Part shown: in pieces, positions 53,630-62,160 of the stretch
How the letters are laid out: every line of letters begins with the position of its first letter
Position numbering within the stretch: position 1 is the first letter of the stretch
From: Niastella soli
GTDB lineage: Bacteria > Bacteroidota > Bacteroidia > Chitinophagales > Chitinophagaceae
DNA length: 64,000 nucleotides
Direction: 5' to 3'
Assembly (NCBI RefSeq): GCF_017742245.1
Contig: NZ_JAGHKO010000004.1
Location: forward strand, 682,001 to 746,000
Translations under genes and position numbers: made by a program
Notes under the pieces: generated by a model
What the model saw: only the letters and a program-made list of their open reading frames with translations
What the model was told of the DNA's origin: nothing
Databases searched by the model: none

Positions 53630-56600
53630 CTATAAGATTATAACTGCACTAATAGATTCTATTTGTGTTTTTCTTACCGTGAATTCAACTTTAAAATGCT
53701 CTTTTGTATAACCGGTATAAGTACCGTCGGGGATATTAAAGATCCCTTTGTTTTTTATGTTCACCTCATGGTACGCTTCTTTTATCCCCTGTAACAATTG
53801 TTCGTCCGTCCAGCGGCTGCGGTTCCGCACATCCTTGTACGTTACATTTTTCAATGCTTTCGGCAGCCCTATTTTATTCCAGTCCACCAATGAAAGTGTC
53901 CTTACAATAAAATTCAGCCCGTCGGTTTCCGTAACCACCCTGATCTGGTCATAATCATAGATCTTCTGGAGATAGGGACCATCATCTTTGATAAAAGTAG
54001 TTCCCTGGTCAATGGCTTCCTCTATATCGGTTGGCAATACCCCAAAAGGATTATCGGTACAGCTGGTAATAGCTTCCCGGGAAAAGTACCAGTCGCCAAT
54101 GGCCGCATACGTTTCGCCACCTATTTCCTGTGTGCCATAGTTTTCCCAATTTTTCCAGTTAGCCTTCCAGTCAGTTGTTACAATATTGGGCAGAGTTGTC
54201 ACCAATTCTTTACACTTATCGATGAATTTGTCAACAACCATATCCTGCACCTGGTCCTTGCAAAATTCTTTCAACTTGGGAATGAACGACTCATCGACAT
54301 TTACGAAATCATGGAATTCCTTCAACACATCAAACCATTCCTTCCCATCATTGTATACCTCATACCTGGCGGCCAGTTTATCCAGGTCATCCACCATTTT
54401 TCTACCGCCGCCATCTAAACTATCCCGGTTGATCGATGGTCTTATCGTTGTGGTATACACTCCATGCAGCTCTTCGATTATCTTCAACACATAGTCGGCC
54501 GTATTTACTTCCAGTGCCAGGCCGCCATACTCTTTCACACTTTCTACAAACTTTATGGCATTATCCCTTAACAATGCCGCTGTTTGTGCCGCGTCTATAT
54601 CATTCATATGCCACAGATACAGGGCAGGCATCCGCACAATATCGCCATTTGAGAACAGTGTCTGCCCATTGGTAAGCGTAAAGTCTTCGCCAAAGACCAC
54701 GGTCACCGCATCAAATGGATGGATGTTAGTGATCCATTCGTACCCGTTATCCTTGATGTTTGCCTGATACTTCTGCTGAAGATAGCTGTTAACTCCCTTA
54801 TAGAATTTCTGTTCCTTTATTCTATTGATCGTGAACGTGCACCTGTTGTTCTGACTGTAAAAATCAATCTTATCATTAATATGGATATAGAATTCACCAT
54901 AATCATATTTTGCATCACAAAAGAGTCGGTTACCCAGCAGGTCGCCCCGGGTAAAGGCGCTTCGCTGGTCTTTTTTCTGGAAGAGTTCGAAGAGGCTTCT
55001 CAACATTGCCTCCCTATTACTGCCGTCAACATCATGTGTCAATCTGTAAAGCACGGGCAGGTTACTGTCTTCATTCAGGAAATTGGCTATCATTACGGCT
55101 TGTTCGTTATCTGGCACTGTGGTGAGAACGGTTATCAACTGTTTTTCCTCACATTTTATTTCATCACCAACGAAACAGCCCCTGATCCAATTACCATCCT
55201 GCGTATACAATTTGATGATCTTGATCCGCTCTTCAGCCGTCAGCTGTTTGTACATTTCCTCGCACGTATTACCTAACAGCGTCCTCATCTCATCGACATT
55301 GGTAATGGCAGCCACCTTCCCCTTTTGTTTTTTTGTAGTTTCTACAAACCTGACAAAAGCATCCATGTAAGTATGCGCTTTATCTTTCAAACCAGCATAA
55401 TTGTAGGCAGGCGCACCAACCCAGGGTTGATCGCCCATCCATAATGCGCCCGAGCCGCACCTGCGAAATGCACTAAATTCAACCGGGTATAATTTTATCA
55501 GGTTGGCTATATGCACAATAACCGGCAACGGCATGGCATTATCTCTTGTATTATCATACAAAAATACCGTCGCTTCCTTACTTCCCTCAAATTCTGAATA
55601 AGGGCGCATAGAACCGGTGATGTCATAAGCGGGGATCTCGTACCTTTTCTCATAGTCTTCTACCGCTATCTTTTCCAGCAAAATGCCCGCATTTTTCAAA
55701 TAGCCACTGGCCCTATATCCTGAATCCTGGGTCTTTTTCCACATGGAGTCAGGGACCTGTGCCCATCGTGCCTTTATAGCGTAAGCAGTATCTTCAACAT
55801 GGCAGGAAGGAAAAGCAATGATGATATTCCCCCCGGTCTCTTTGGCCGACAGGCTATCGTTATAAGGGTCCTTGCTGCCATCATCAGGGAAATACCCCAA
55901 AAATGAGGCGGTACCGTTCTGCGCTTTTGCAAGATACCGGACTGTATTTTCTTTCGCGGGCAAACTAAAACCTATCAGGGTCCCAAACGAAATAGATTGT
56001 GCCGAATCTTTTTCACTGGTGCTGTTGAAATAATTGGTTTCGCTGAGGTTGATATTCGTTGCGGTGGCAGGTAAGGTAACCGGGAATCCACCGGGCGACA
56101 GGAACGTATAGGTATTGGTCTTTACATTCTTCAGCTTTTCAAAATCGGTGACATTGCCCACTCGAAGCTCGGCATCCCCGGGCTTTTCAAAAATAGGGAC
56201 CACTACACCGGGGTCGTGCAGGGCATCCCACTGGTATTTGGTGAAGTTATTACCCGCCGGGTAATCCATTACATTCGATGGCAACTCGCCCTGTTTAAAT
56301 CCATAGCCATCGAACACGTGTTTCAGCTGGAACAACCCATGCCCTGTTTCATGCGCAACGGCATGGCCATCGCCGCCGTTGAACAGATAGCCAAATTGTT
56401 TTCCCCTGGGCATCTCACCGGCGATGCTGCTGTCGCTGCTGTTCAACACAAACAGGTACACCGCATCGTTCTGCACGGAACGCGCTTTTGCATAAACACT
56501 GTTCAACGCCTTCATTTCATTGGTTTGTGTAGATAACCAGCTACTGCCCGAGACCGCCAGTTTATGGTCGCCATTAAGGTCCCAGCTGTTATCATTGAGA

Positions 56601-58909
56601 TCAGCCTCCTGCGTTACGTTGAACGTAACCCCTACCGGATTGTAAATGGCGTTCAGTTGCTCACTGATGGCTGCCTGATTAGTGGTGGCGCCATTTACGG
56701 GTACCAGCACCAGCTTGCGGACCTGCGGCTTGTACGAAGCGATCAGGAGTTTACCCAGCGACAGGAATTTACTACTGTCCTGCGGATACAAGGCATACAA
56801 TTCCTGCGCATCCCCACCGGGGCCACCCACGAGGTTTATTTCCCAGGTACTATCGGTCAATGGTTTGCTTTCATAGCGCACTCCTTTGGCCGTTATGAAC
56901 CGGATGTTATTGGCTTTGATGGTGGTATCCTTTATCGCGATCACCGCTTTTATCACATCTGTTTTTGTTTCGGTGATCAGCTTGGCATTTACATAATACT
57001 CACCGGCCAGCTTTTCATATTTCTCTTTAAACAGGTTGCTGTTGGCATACAAGGACTGGTACGCATCGAATGCATATTGCTGGTTGGGATGCGGGATGAA
57101 ACGCACCACTGCCTTAGAGGGCTGCAGTGTGTTCAATCCAGCCGGTGTCATGTTAAATGTCCCTGCGCTTTCACTTATTTTGGTAACGGTTCCCTCTTTG
57201 TCAATTCCATACACCGTGCCGTTCTTGTCTTTTATGGTAGTGGGCACCTCTTCCACTTTTACTTCCTTAACCGTACCATCTGCGCCGGTAATGATCAGCG
57301 TAGTACCCTGACTGGCACCGGCAGTGTCTGTATCCAATGTTACTTTGATGTGCTCCGCATCAGGGATCACCATGTCGATATAGTAGCCGGCGGTATCTAC
57401 GCCGGCACGAACAATACCTACGTCCTTGCCACCATCGAACACCTGGTCGAGGTTGGCTATTTGTTTTTCAGTAGAATCATAGGTGGATTCTATATAGCCG
57501 CCGATCAGTTGTTTATCAGTATTGACGGTTATGCTGGAGAATTTTACTTTAACGCGGTTTTGCCCCAGGAACGGTACGGTCACATATCCTGTACCTGTAA
57601 AGCTACGCTGACCGCTTACCTGCATCAGTTTTACCGGGAAGTCGCCGGCCACGATCACATCCCCGGTCAACAGGGTTTGGATGGCTGTCCGGTTGGCGAT
57701 GTCAGGCGCGGCGGTGAGGGTGCCACAGGTACTGTCCGCCGCACTGTCCTTACCCATGGTCAATGTTCTTATTTCGCTGTAAGTATAGGTATTGCCGTTA
57801 TCGCAGGTACCGCCCACGCGGTATTCATACGTTTTTTCTTTTTTCAGTTCGGTCAGAACCATGCGGCTGGTATTGGTGGTGGAACTGTACCACGTAGCAG
57901 CGGCCTGCCCTTTTTCGCGGTAATCAACCATAAACGCAGTTTGGTTGGGATTGGGCGTCCAGGTAACGGTGGCGCTGCTGCTTTTTATTTCAGCCTGCAC
58001 ATTTACCGGTGCTGCACAATTGTTCTGACAGGTAAACCAGGATATTTCACTATAGCCATTATTACGCCATACATCACCGCCTTCAGTACCCTCAGTTGGT
58101 TGGGCCCTGATGCGCCAGGCATAGCGGTGACCGGTCAGTAACAACGGTTCTGCCGGTCCATATAATAACGTGGTGCTTTTTGTAGTGGTGCGATACAATG
58201 GCTGGGCAGTGCCAAAAGCGGCCTCCGGCGCCACGCCATTGTCCCACAATTCAACCAGGGAAAATTCATATTCGGTATTGAATGCACTGACCGGACTGTT
58301 ATAATTCCGGGGTGTCCACTGGAAGATGATGTTCTGCGGGTCTTTATAAACAATGCTTTCGGCCTTTACCGGCAGGTTCAGCAAGGGCGGATCGTTCAAA
58401 CTGATCCAGGCCATGGCGCAGGAACTGCGGCCTACTACCTGGTTAAGACCGGTCTCGGTCTCCACCACTTCAAAACAAAATTGATAGAACCCTTCGGGCA
58501 ATTTACCGCTTTGGAGATATTGTGCGCGGGTGATGCCCTGGAAGATAAGATTATCGGCATTGAAATAAGCGGCCAGATCGCCCCCGCCTATGCGAAGTGG
58601 AATACCGGCATTCAACTGAATAGGGGGATAATATATATTATCGCGGCTGAGGAGTTTGGCCACCTGGCCCTGGATGCTCATGCGTAACCGTACCTGCATA
58701 ACCGGTTTATTCAGATCGGTATTGGTAAGCAGCACTACCAGTTTATCCTGTACGCCATTGTAATAATCGCTCAAATTCAGCGTATACGGCGCTTGCAGCT
58801 GGGGCACTATCTGTACGGGATATTGCTGACCAGTAACCATTTGTGCGGCCAGTAAGCAAACAAACAACCACAACCGGCTTACTGTTTTCTTATATAGGGT
58901 AACTCTCAT
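53630..58909 (-). CDS. Giant surface protein: TANFOR domain, FN3, metzincin-like protease, orphan C-terminal region
   Basis: 1759 residues with signal peptide (LWLFVCLLAAQMVTGQ). Residues about 28-190 match the TANFOR domain of Bacteroidota surface proteins (YPVQIVPQLQAPYTLNLSDY, LPEGFYQFCFEVVETETG, NDPPLLNLP). An Ig-like stretch and an FN3 domain (about 296-390, VTWTPNPNQ, YEYRVGGTC) follow. A zinc-protease site lies at H853-E-T-G-H857 with a further His at 864 and a candidate Met-turn at M881 (SNVMDY). The third His is one residue later than in standard metzincins. The last ~650 residues resemble nothing I know; the final ~75 (WTDEQLLQGIKEAY, DGTYTGYTKEHFKVEF) could be a small toxin-like domain. 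No T9SS sorting domain is visible. It follows the SprB-like gene by 32 nt. Confidence 0.82.
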   Translation of the reverse strand: MRVTLYKKTVSRLWLFVCLLAAQMVTGQQYPVQIVPQLQAPYTLNLSDYYNGVQDKLVVLLTNTDLNKPVMQVRLRMSIQGQVAKLLSRDNIYYPPIQLNAGIPLRIGGGDLAAYFNADNLIFQGITRAQYLQSGKLPEGFYQFCFEVVETETGLNQVVGRSSCAMAWISLNDPPLLNLPVKAESIVYKDPQNIIFQWTPRNYNSPVSAFNTEYEFSLVELWDNGVAPEAAFGTAQPLYRTTTKSTTLLYGPAEPLLLTGHRYAWRIRAQPTEGTEGGDVWRNNGYSEISWFTCQNNCAAPVNVQAEIKSSSATVTWTPNPNQTAFMVDYREKGQAAATWYSSTTNTSRMVLTELKKEKTYEYRVGGTCDNGNTYTYSEIRTLTMGKDSAADSTCGTLTAAPDIANRTAIQTLLTGDVIVAGDFPVKLMQVSGQRSFTGTGYVTVPFLGQNRVKVKFSSITVNTDKQLIGGYIESTYDSTEKQIANLDQVFDGGKDVGIVRAGVDTAGYYIDMVIPDAEHIKVTLDTDTAGASQGTTLIITGADGTVKEVKVEEVPTTIKDKNGTVYGIDKEGTVTKISESAGTFNMTPAGLNTLQPSKAVVRFIPHPNQQYAFDAYQSLYANSNLFKEKYEKLAGEYYVNAKLITETKTDVIKAVIAIKDTTIKANNIRFITAKGVRYESKPLTDSTWEINLVGGPGGDAQELYALYPQDSSKFLSLGKLLIASYKPQVRKLVLVPVNGATTNQAAISEQLNAIYNPVGVTFNVTQEADLNDNSWDLNGDHKLAVSGSSWLSTQTNEMKALNSVYAKARSVQNDAVYLFVLNSSDSSIAGEMPRGKQFGYLFNGGDGHAVAHETGHGLFQLKHVFDGYGFKQGELPSNVMDYPAGNNFTKYQWDALHDPGVVVPIFEKPGDAELRVGNVTDFEKLKNVKTNTYTFLSPGGFPVTLPATATNINLSETNYFNSTSEKDSAQSISFGTLIGFSLPAKENTVRYLAKAQNGTASFLGYFPDDGSKDPYNDSLSAKETGGNIIIAFPSCHVEDTAYAIKARWAQVPDSMWKKTQDSGYRASGYLKNAGILLEKIAVEDYEKRYEIPAYDITGSMRPYSEFEGSKEATVFLYDNTRDNAMPLPVIVHIANLIKLYPVEFSAFRRCGSGALWMGDQPWVGAPAYNYAGLKDKAHTYMDAFVRFVETTKKQKGKVAAITNVDEMRTLLGNTCEEMYKQLTAEERIKIIKLYTQDGNWIRGCFVGDEIKCEEKQLITVLTTVPDNEQAVMIANFLNEDSNLPVLYRLTHDVDGSNREAMLRSLFELFQKKDQRSAFTRGDLLGNRLFCDAKYDYGEFYIHINDKIDFYSQNNRCTFTINRIKEQKFYKGVNSYLQQKYQANIKDNGYEWITNIHPFDAVTVVFGEDFTLTNGQTLFSNGDIVRMPALYLWHMNDIDAAQTAALLRDNAIKFVESVKEYGGLALEVNTADYVLKIIEELHGVYTTTIRPSINRDSLDGGGRKMVDDLDKLAARYEVYNDGKEWFDVLKEFHDFVNVDESFIPKLKEFCKDQVQDMVVDKFIDKCKELVTTLPNIVTTDWKANWKNWENYGTQEIGGETYAAIGDWYFSREAITSCTDNPFGVLPTDIEEAIDQGTTFIKDDGPYLQKIYDYDQIRVVTETDGLNFIVRTLSLVDWNKIGLPKALKNVTYKDVRNRSRWTDEQLLQGIKEAYHEVNIKNKGIFNIPDGTYTGYTKEHFKVEFTVRKTQIESISAVIIL

Positions 58910-58941
58910 TGTTAAACACGCTTTAAGACCTAATCTTTTTA

Positions 58942-61900
58942 TTATAAGATCAACACCCTGAAAATGCGGCTGTCGTTCGCCGTTTCCAGAACCAGGGCAT
59001 ACAACCCGCTTACCAGGTTCACCTTATAGGGCACCGAATAATTTTTGCTGCCGCGCAGACGTCGTTCATCAAGCAGGGCGCCATTTTGCAAATTCACCAG
59101 TCGCAGGTTGACATCGGCCACATCCTGCAAGGCCACGGTAACCGTAAACTGACCGGTGCTGGGGTTGGGAGCCACTTTAAAATCCAGCACAAAGGGATCA
59201 TTGGCAGTGCCCGGGTCGTTGAACGATTGCGCTTCCAGGATAGTAATGCTTTTGTAATATTCTTTTGAACAACTGCCTACACCCGACCGAATGCCAATGC
59301 GGTAGGTGCCGGTATCGTTGAACTGTAATTCAATCAGGCTGTCGGTTTTCCGTACCACCGTAATGGCGCTGGTGGCTGGCAACAGCCAGGCCACGGTCTC
59401 CGGCCAGGGTTTACTAAAATTGATCAGGGTTATTTTATTGCCTTTAAAACCCTGGGTACTTGATACAAATTCTGCCCCTATGGTGGCATTGCTCCGGGTT
59501 ATGGCAATACTGTCGCTGCCGGTACAGCCTTTACTATCGGTTACCAACACGTTGTATTTCCCTTCGCTGGAAAGGATGGCCGCCGCGGTGGTTGCCACAT
59601 ACCCATATGGCCCGCTCCAGGCATAAACGGCCCTGGGATCGGGGATGGCCGCATTTGCCAGCCAGGTTTGCCCGGTACATAAAGTAAGATCAGGCCCCAG
59701 GTCTATAGTAAGGGGGAAAGGATCGTTTACGGCAAATGATTCCTGCGTGGTACAGCCTCGCGTATCTGCAATGGTCACGCTATAATTGCCGGCACAAATA
59801 CCGGTAATACCTTGTGTGCGGCTGCCATTGCTCCACTGGTAGCTGTAAGGCGGCACCCCGCCTGCCAGTGTATAATTGATGGCGCCATTACAAAAACCGG
59901 TACATACCGGCGGCGTTACAACAGCGTTATTTATCAGGATGGGATTGGGCGTACTTACTTTTACCTGTTGCTGGGTCTCACAGCCATGCGCATCTTTTAT
60001 ATACGCCAGGTAACCGCCCTGTTGCAAACCGGTAATGGTTGGCGCCGTACTGCCCGTGCTCCAGGCCAGCGAATAAGGCTGCGTGCCACCGCTGATGATG
60101 GCCGAAGCCGTACCATTGGCGCCGCTATGACAATCAACCGGCGTGCTGCTCAAATTAACAGCCAACACATTGGGCTGGGTAAGGATAAAAGGCGCCGATT
60201 CCCGCGTGATATTATTACTATCAGTGACGGCTATTTTATAAGTACCGGCGCCCACATGGGTAACAATACTATCGCCCTGGTGAATGAGTGCCCAGGACCC
60301 GTTCACATTCAAAAAACACTGGTACACATATCGCCGTCCGGGGAACTCTATACCCCCTTGCGCTTTGGCATACAGTTCGCCATCGCTGACCCCATTACAG
60401 GACACGTATCTATTTTCAGCCACGGTAACGATCAATGGCGGCGGCTGGTGTAAATGCAGGGTATCGCGCACCATACAACCTGTTGTATTGGCGCCTGTCG
60501 TCAATGCATAATGACTGTCAGTAGCAGTAACCACATAGGTACCATCGCCAATTTGTTGCAGCGTTGAGGTAAAGGGATCTGTTGAATTGGTAACGTTTGT
60601 CAATACAGTACCGGTGGCATAGTTGTTCCATGTTACATGGTAACTATTACCGCTTACCGGAGTGCCACCAATAAGAATTACTTTGGCCTGCCCATCGGTA
60701 TAACCATACGCCAATGGATCGTTGATCTGCCGGTAGTCCACCTGTACGGGCTGCGTGGGTTGACCAATGGTAACGTTGGCCACCTTTTCAATACCACTGG
60801 CCTCTTTTGAAAAACAGCCATTGCCATCAACCACCCGTAACTGATACACCCCCGAATCGAGCCCGGTGATGACATGCTGCCCCGTAGTGGAAAATGGTAC
60901 CCATTGCCAGCTGGCATCCTGCACCTGTTTATACCCTGCGCTGTAATTGCGTACCCCGCCTGTTGCACTAATATTAATAATTCCATCCGCCCCCCCATAA
61001 CAATACACATCCCGCAAATTATTGTTAAAGCTTACCGAATCAGGGCTACCAAACCCGGTCTCGCCTCTGTGGCCGGCGTCCAGAGTATAAGTGGCTATAG
61101 TACCGGTACCGGTAACGAAACTGCCCATCAGGTCGATGACAAAACCACCCGGCGACAATTGCGCCGGAAAAATATATTTATTAGCAGCATCCAATGAAAC
61201 ATCGGCAGCTACCGGATAAGGGCGGTTGTTGATCGTATCGTTTAAGATCAGCGACAAAGACTCTCCGGGCACCAGCGCGCGGTCGAACTGCACGATGATG
61301 GTTCCGTTCGATTCCCCAAAACATTTATTGGGAATCGGAGTAAGCGTTGTGATATGTGGGGAGGGAATGGTGGGTTTGAAAGTAAGTACTTCAGAGACAT
61401 AAAAGTCGGCCTTTAACCGGATAAAAACGTTCGAATTACGAACGGTATCAAAGTTCGCTCCAATGAGATCATACCCCGACACCCGGATGTTGGTTTTCCC
61501 TGAAGTATTGGTGGCTGCGGGAAAATCGTACCAGCCCGTACCACCAATATTATATTGCCAGTTGTAAACCGGCGCCGGGTAGCCAGCTGTGGCAGTAATA
61601 GTAATGCGATCGGTAGAGGGCAAATAGTTTTCGTTCGTTTGCAGATCGATATTTTCGGGCGAGATAAACACCTCAGTGTTCCCATAATAACAGCCAAAGG
61701 GGCTGCTGTGGAATTGGTGCCATACCCCCTGCGTTATATTAACGGGCCAGTCGTACTGGCTTCCACAAAGATGCGAGCAACCGCTAAACCCCGATTTATC
61801 GGCACTGCTTTCGAGATATACGTTCGTGATCAGCCTGGAAATATCAAAGCTGATGGAATCCTCAAACCGTCTCCTCACTACCCCATCGCATCCGTTTTCA

Positions 61901-62151
61901 TTCAATCCATTCAGGTCGTGCCCTACCCCATTATCTGAATTCCGCAAGGGCGTTTTGGCAATATCCATATTGGATGCATTGCTAAACTTGGCCACTTCCT
62001 TGATCAGATTCCCGGTACATACCTCCCGGTAATCGTCGACCTTCGGACAGGTTATCTGTGTAATTAGTTTTAATTTATAGCGCAGCTGAGCCTGGGTGAT
62101 CAAGGCAGTGCTCATTAAAATGGTCATCAACAACCCTACACGTATTTTCAT
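58942..62151 (-). CDS. SprB-repeat-like T9SS surface protein
   Basis: 1069 residues with signal peptide (GLLMTILMSTALITQAQ). The N-terminal ~150 residues are Cys-rich (SGCSHLCGSQYDW). From about 270 to 880 it has repeated SprB-like modules with the pattern CxGxxxGxI..GG..PYxYxW: CYGGADGIINISATGG, CNGVSDGELYAKAQGG, CHSGANGTASAIISGG, CTGFCNGAINYTLAGG. The C-terminus is a type A sorting domain (APNPSTGQFTVTVAL, LVSGLYALVLETAN, FRVLIL). SprB-type proteins are cell-surface adhesins, some moved by the gliding machinery. It starts 9 nt after the partial FN3 gene and is followed after 32 nt by the TANFOR protein gene, so the three are one transcription unit. Confidence 0.87.
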   Translation of the reverse strand: MKIRVGLLMTILMSTALITQAQLRYKLKLITQITCPKVDDYREVCTGNLIKEVAKFSNASNMDIAKTPLRNSDNGVGHDLNGLNENGCDGVVRRRFEDSISFDISRLITNVYLESSADKSGFSGCSHLCGSQYDWPVNITQGVWHQFHSSPFGCYYGNTEVFISPENIDLQTNENYLPSTDRITITATAGYPAPVYNWQYNIGGTGWYDFPAATNTSGKTNIRVSGYDLIGANFDTVRNSNVFIRLKADFYVSEVLTFKPTIPSPHITTLTPIPNKCFGESNGTIIVQFDRALVPGESLSLILNDTINNRPYPVAADVSLDAANKYIFPAQLSPGGFVIDLMGSFVTGTGTIATYTLDAGHRGETGFGSPDSVSFNNNLRDVYCYGGADGIINISATGGVRNYSAGYKQVQDASWQWVPFSTTGQHVITGLDSGVYQLRVVDGNGCFSKEASGIEKVANVTIGQPTQPVQVDYRQINDPLAYGYTDGQAKVILIGGTPVSGNSYHVTWNNYATGTVLTNVTNSTDPFTSTLQQIGDGTYVVTATDSHYALTTGANTTGCMVRDTLHLHQPPPLIVTVAENRYVSCNGVSDGELYAKAQGGIEFPGRRYVYQCFLNVNGSWALIHQGDSIVTHVGAGTYKIAVTDSNNITRESAPFILTQPNVLAVNLSSTPVDCHSGANGTASAIISGGTQPYSLAWSTGSTAPTITGLQQGGYLAYIKDAHGCETQQQVKVSTPNPILINNAVVTPPVCTGFCNGAINYTLAGGVPPYSYQWSNGSRTQGITGICAGNYSVTIADTRGCTTQESFAVNDPFPLTIDLGPDLTLCTGQTWLANAAIPDPRAVYAWSGPYGYVATTAAAILSSEGKYNVLVTDSKGCTGSDSIAITRSNATIGAEFVSSTQGFKGNKITLINFSKPWPETVAWLLPATSAITVVRKTDSLIELQFNDTGTYRIGIRSGVGSCSKEYYKSITILEAQSFNDPGTANDPFVLDFKVAPNPSTGQFTVTVALQDVADVNLRLVNLQNGALLDERRLRGSKNYSVPYKVNLVSGLYALVLETANDSRIFRVLIL

Positions 62152-62160
62152 AGCGGACAG

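Noticed and set aside
54186..55370. Plus-strand frames inside the TANFOR gene C-terminal half
   Set aside because: Several overlapping antisense frames without coding features; the minus-strand frame is continuous through this stretch.
56564..58141. 525-codon open frame on the plus strand
   Set aside because: It lies wholly antisense to the TANFOR protein gene, whose domains, signal peptide and operon position are clear. The antisense product shows no signal, domain or start context.
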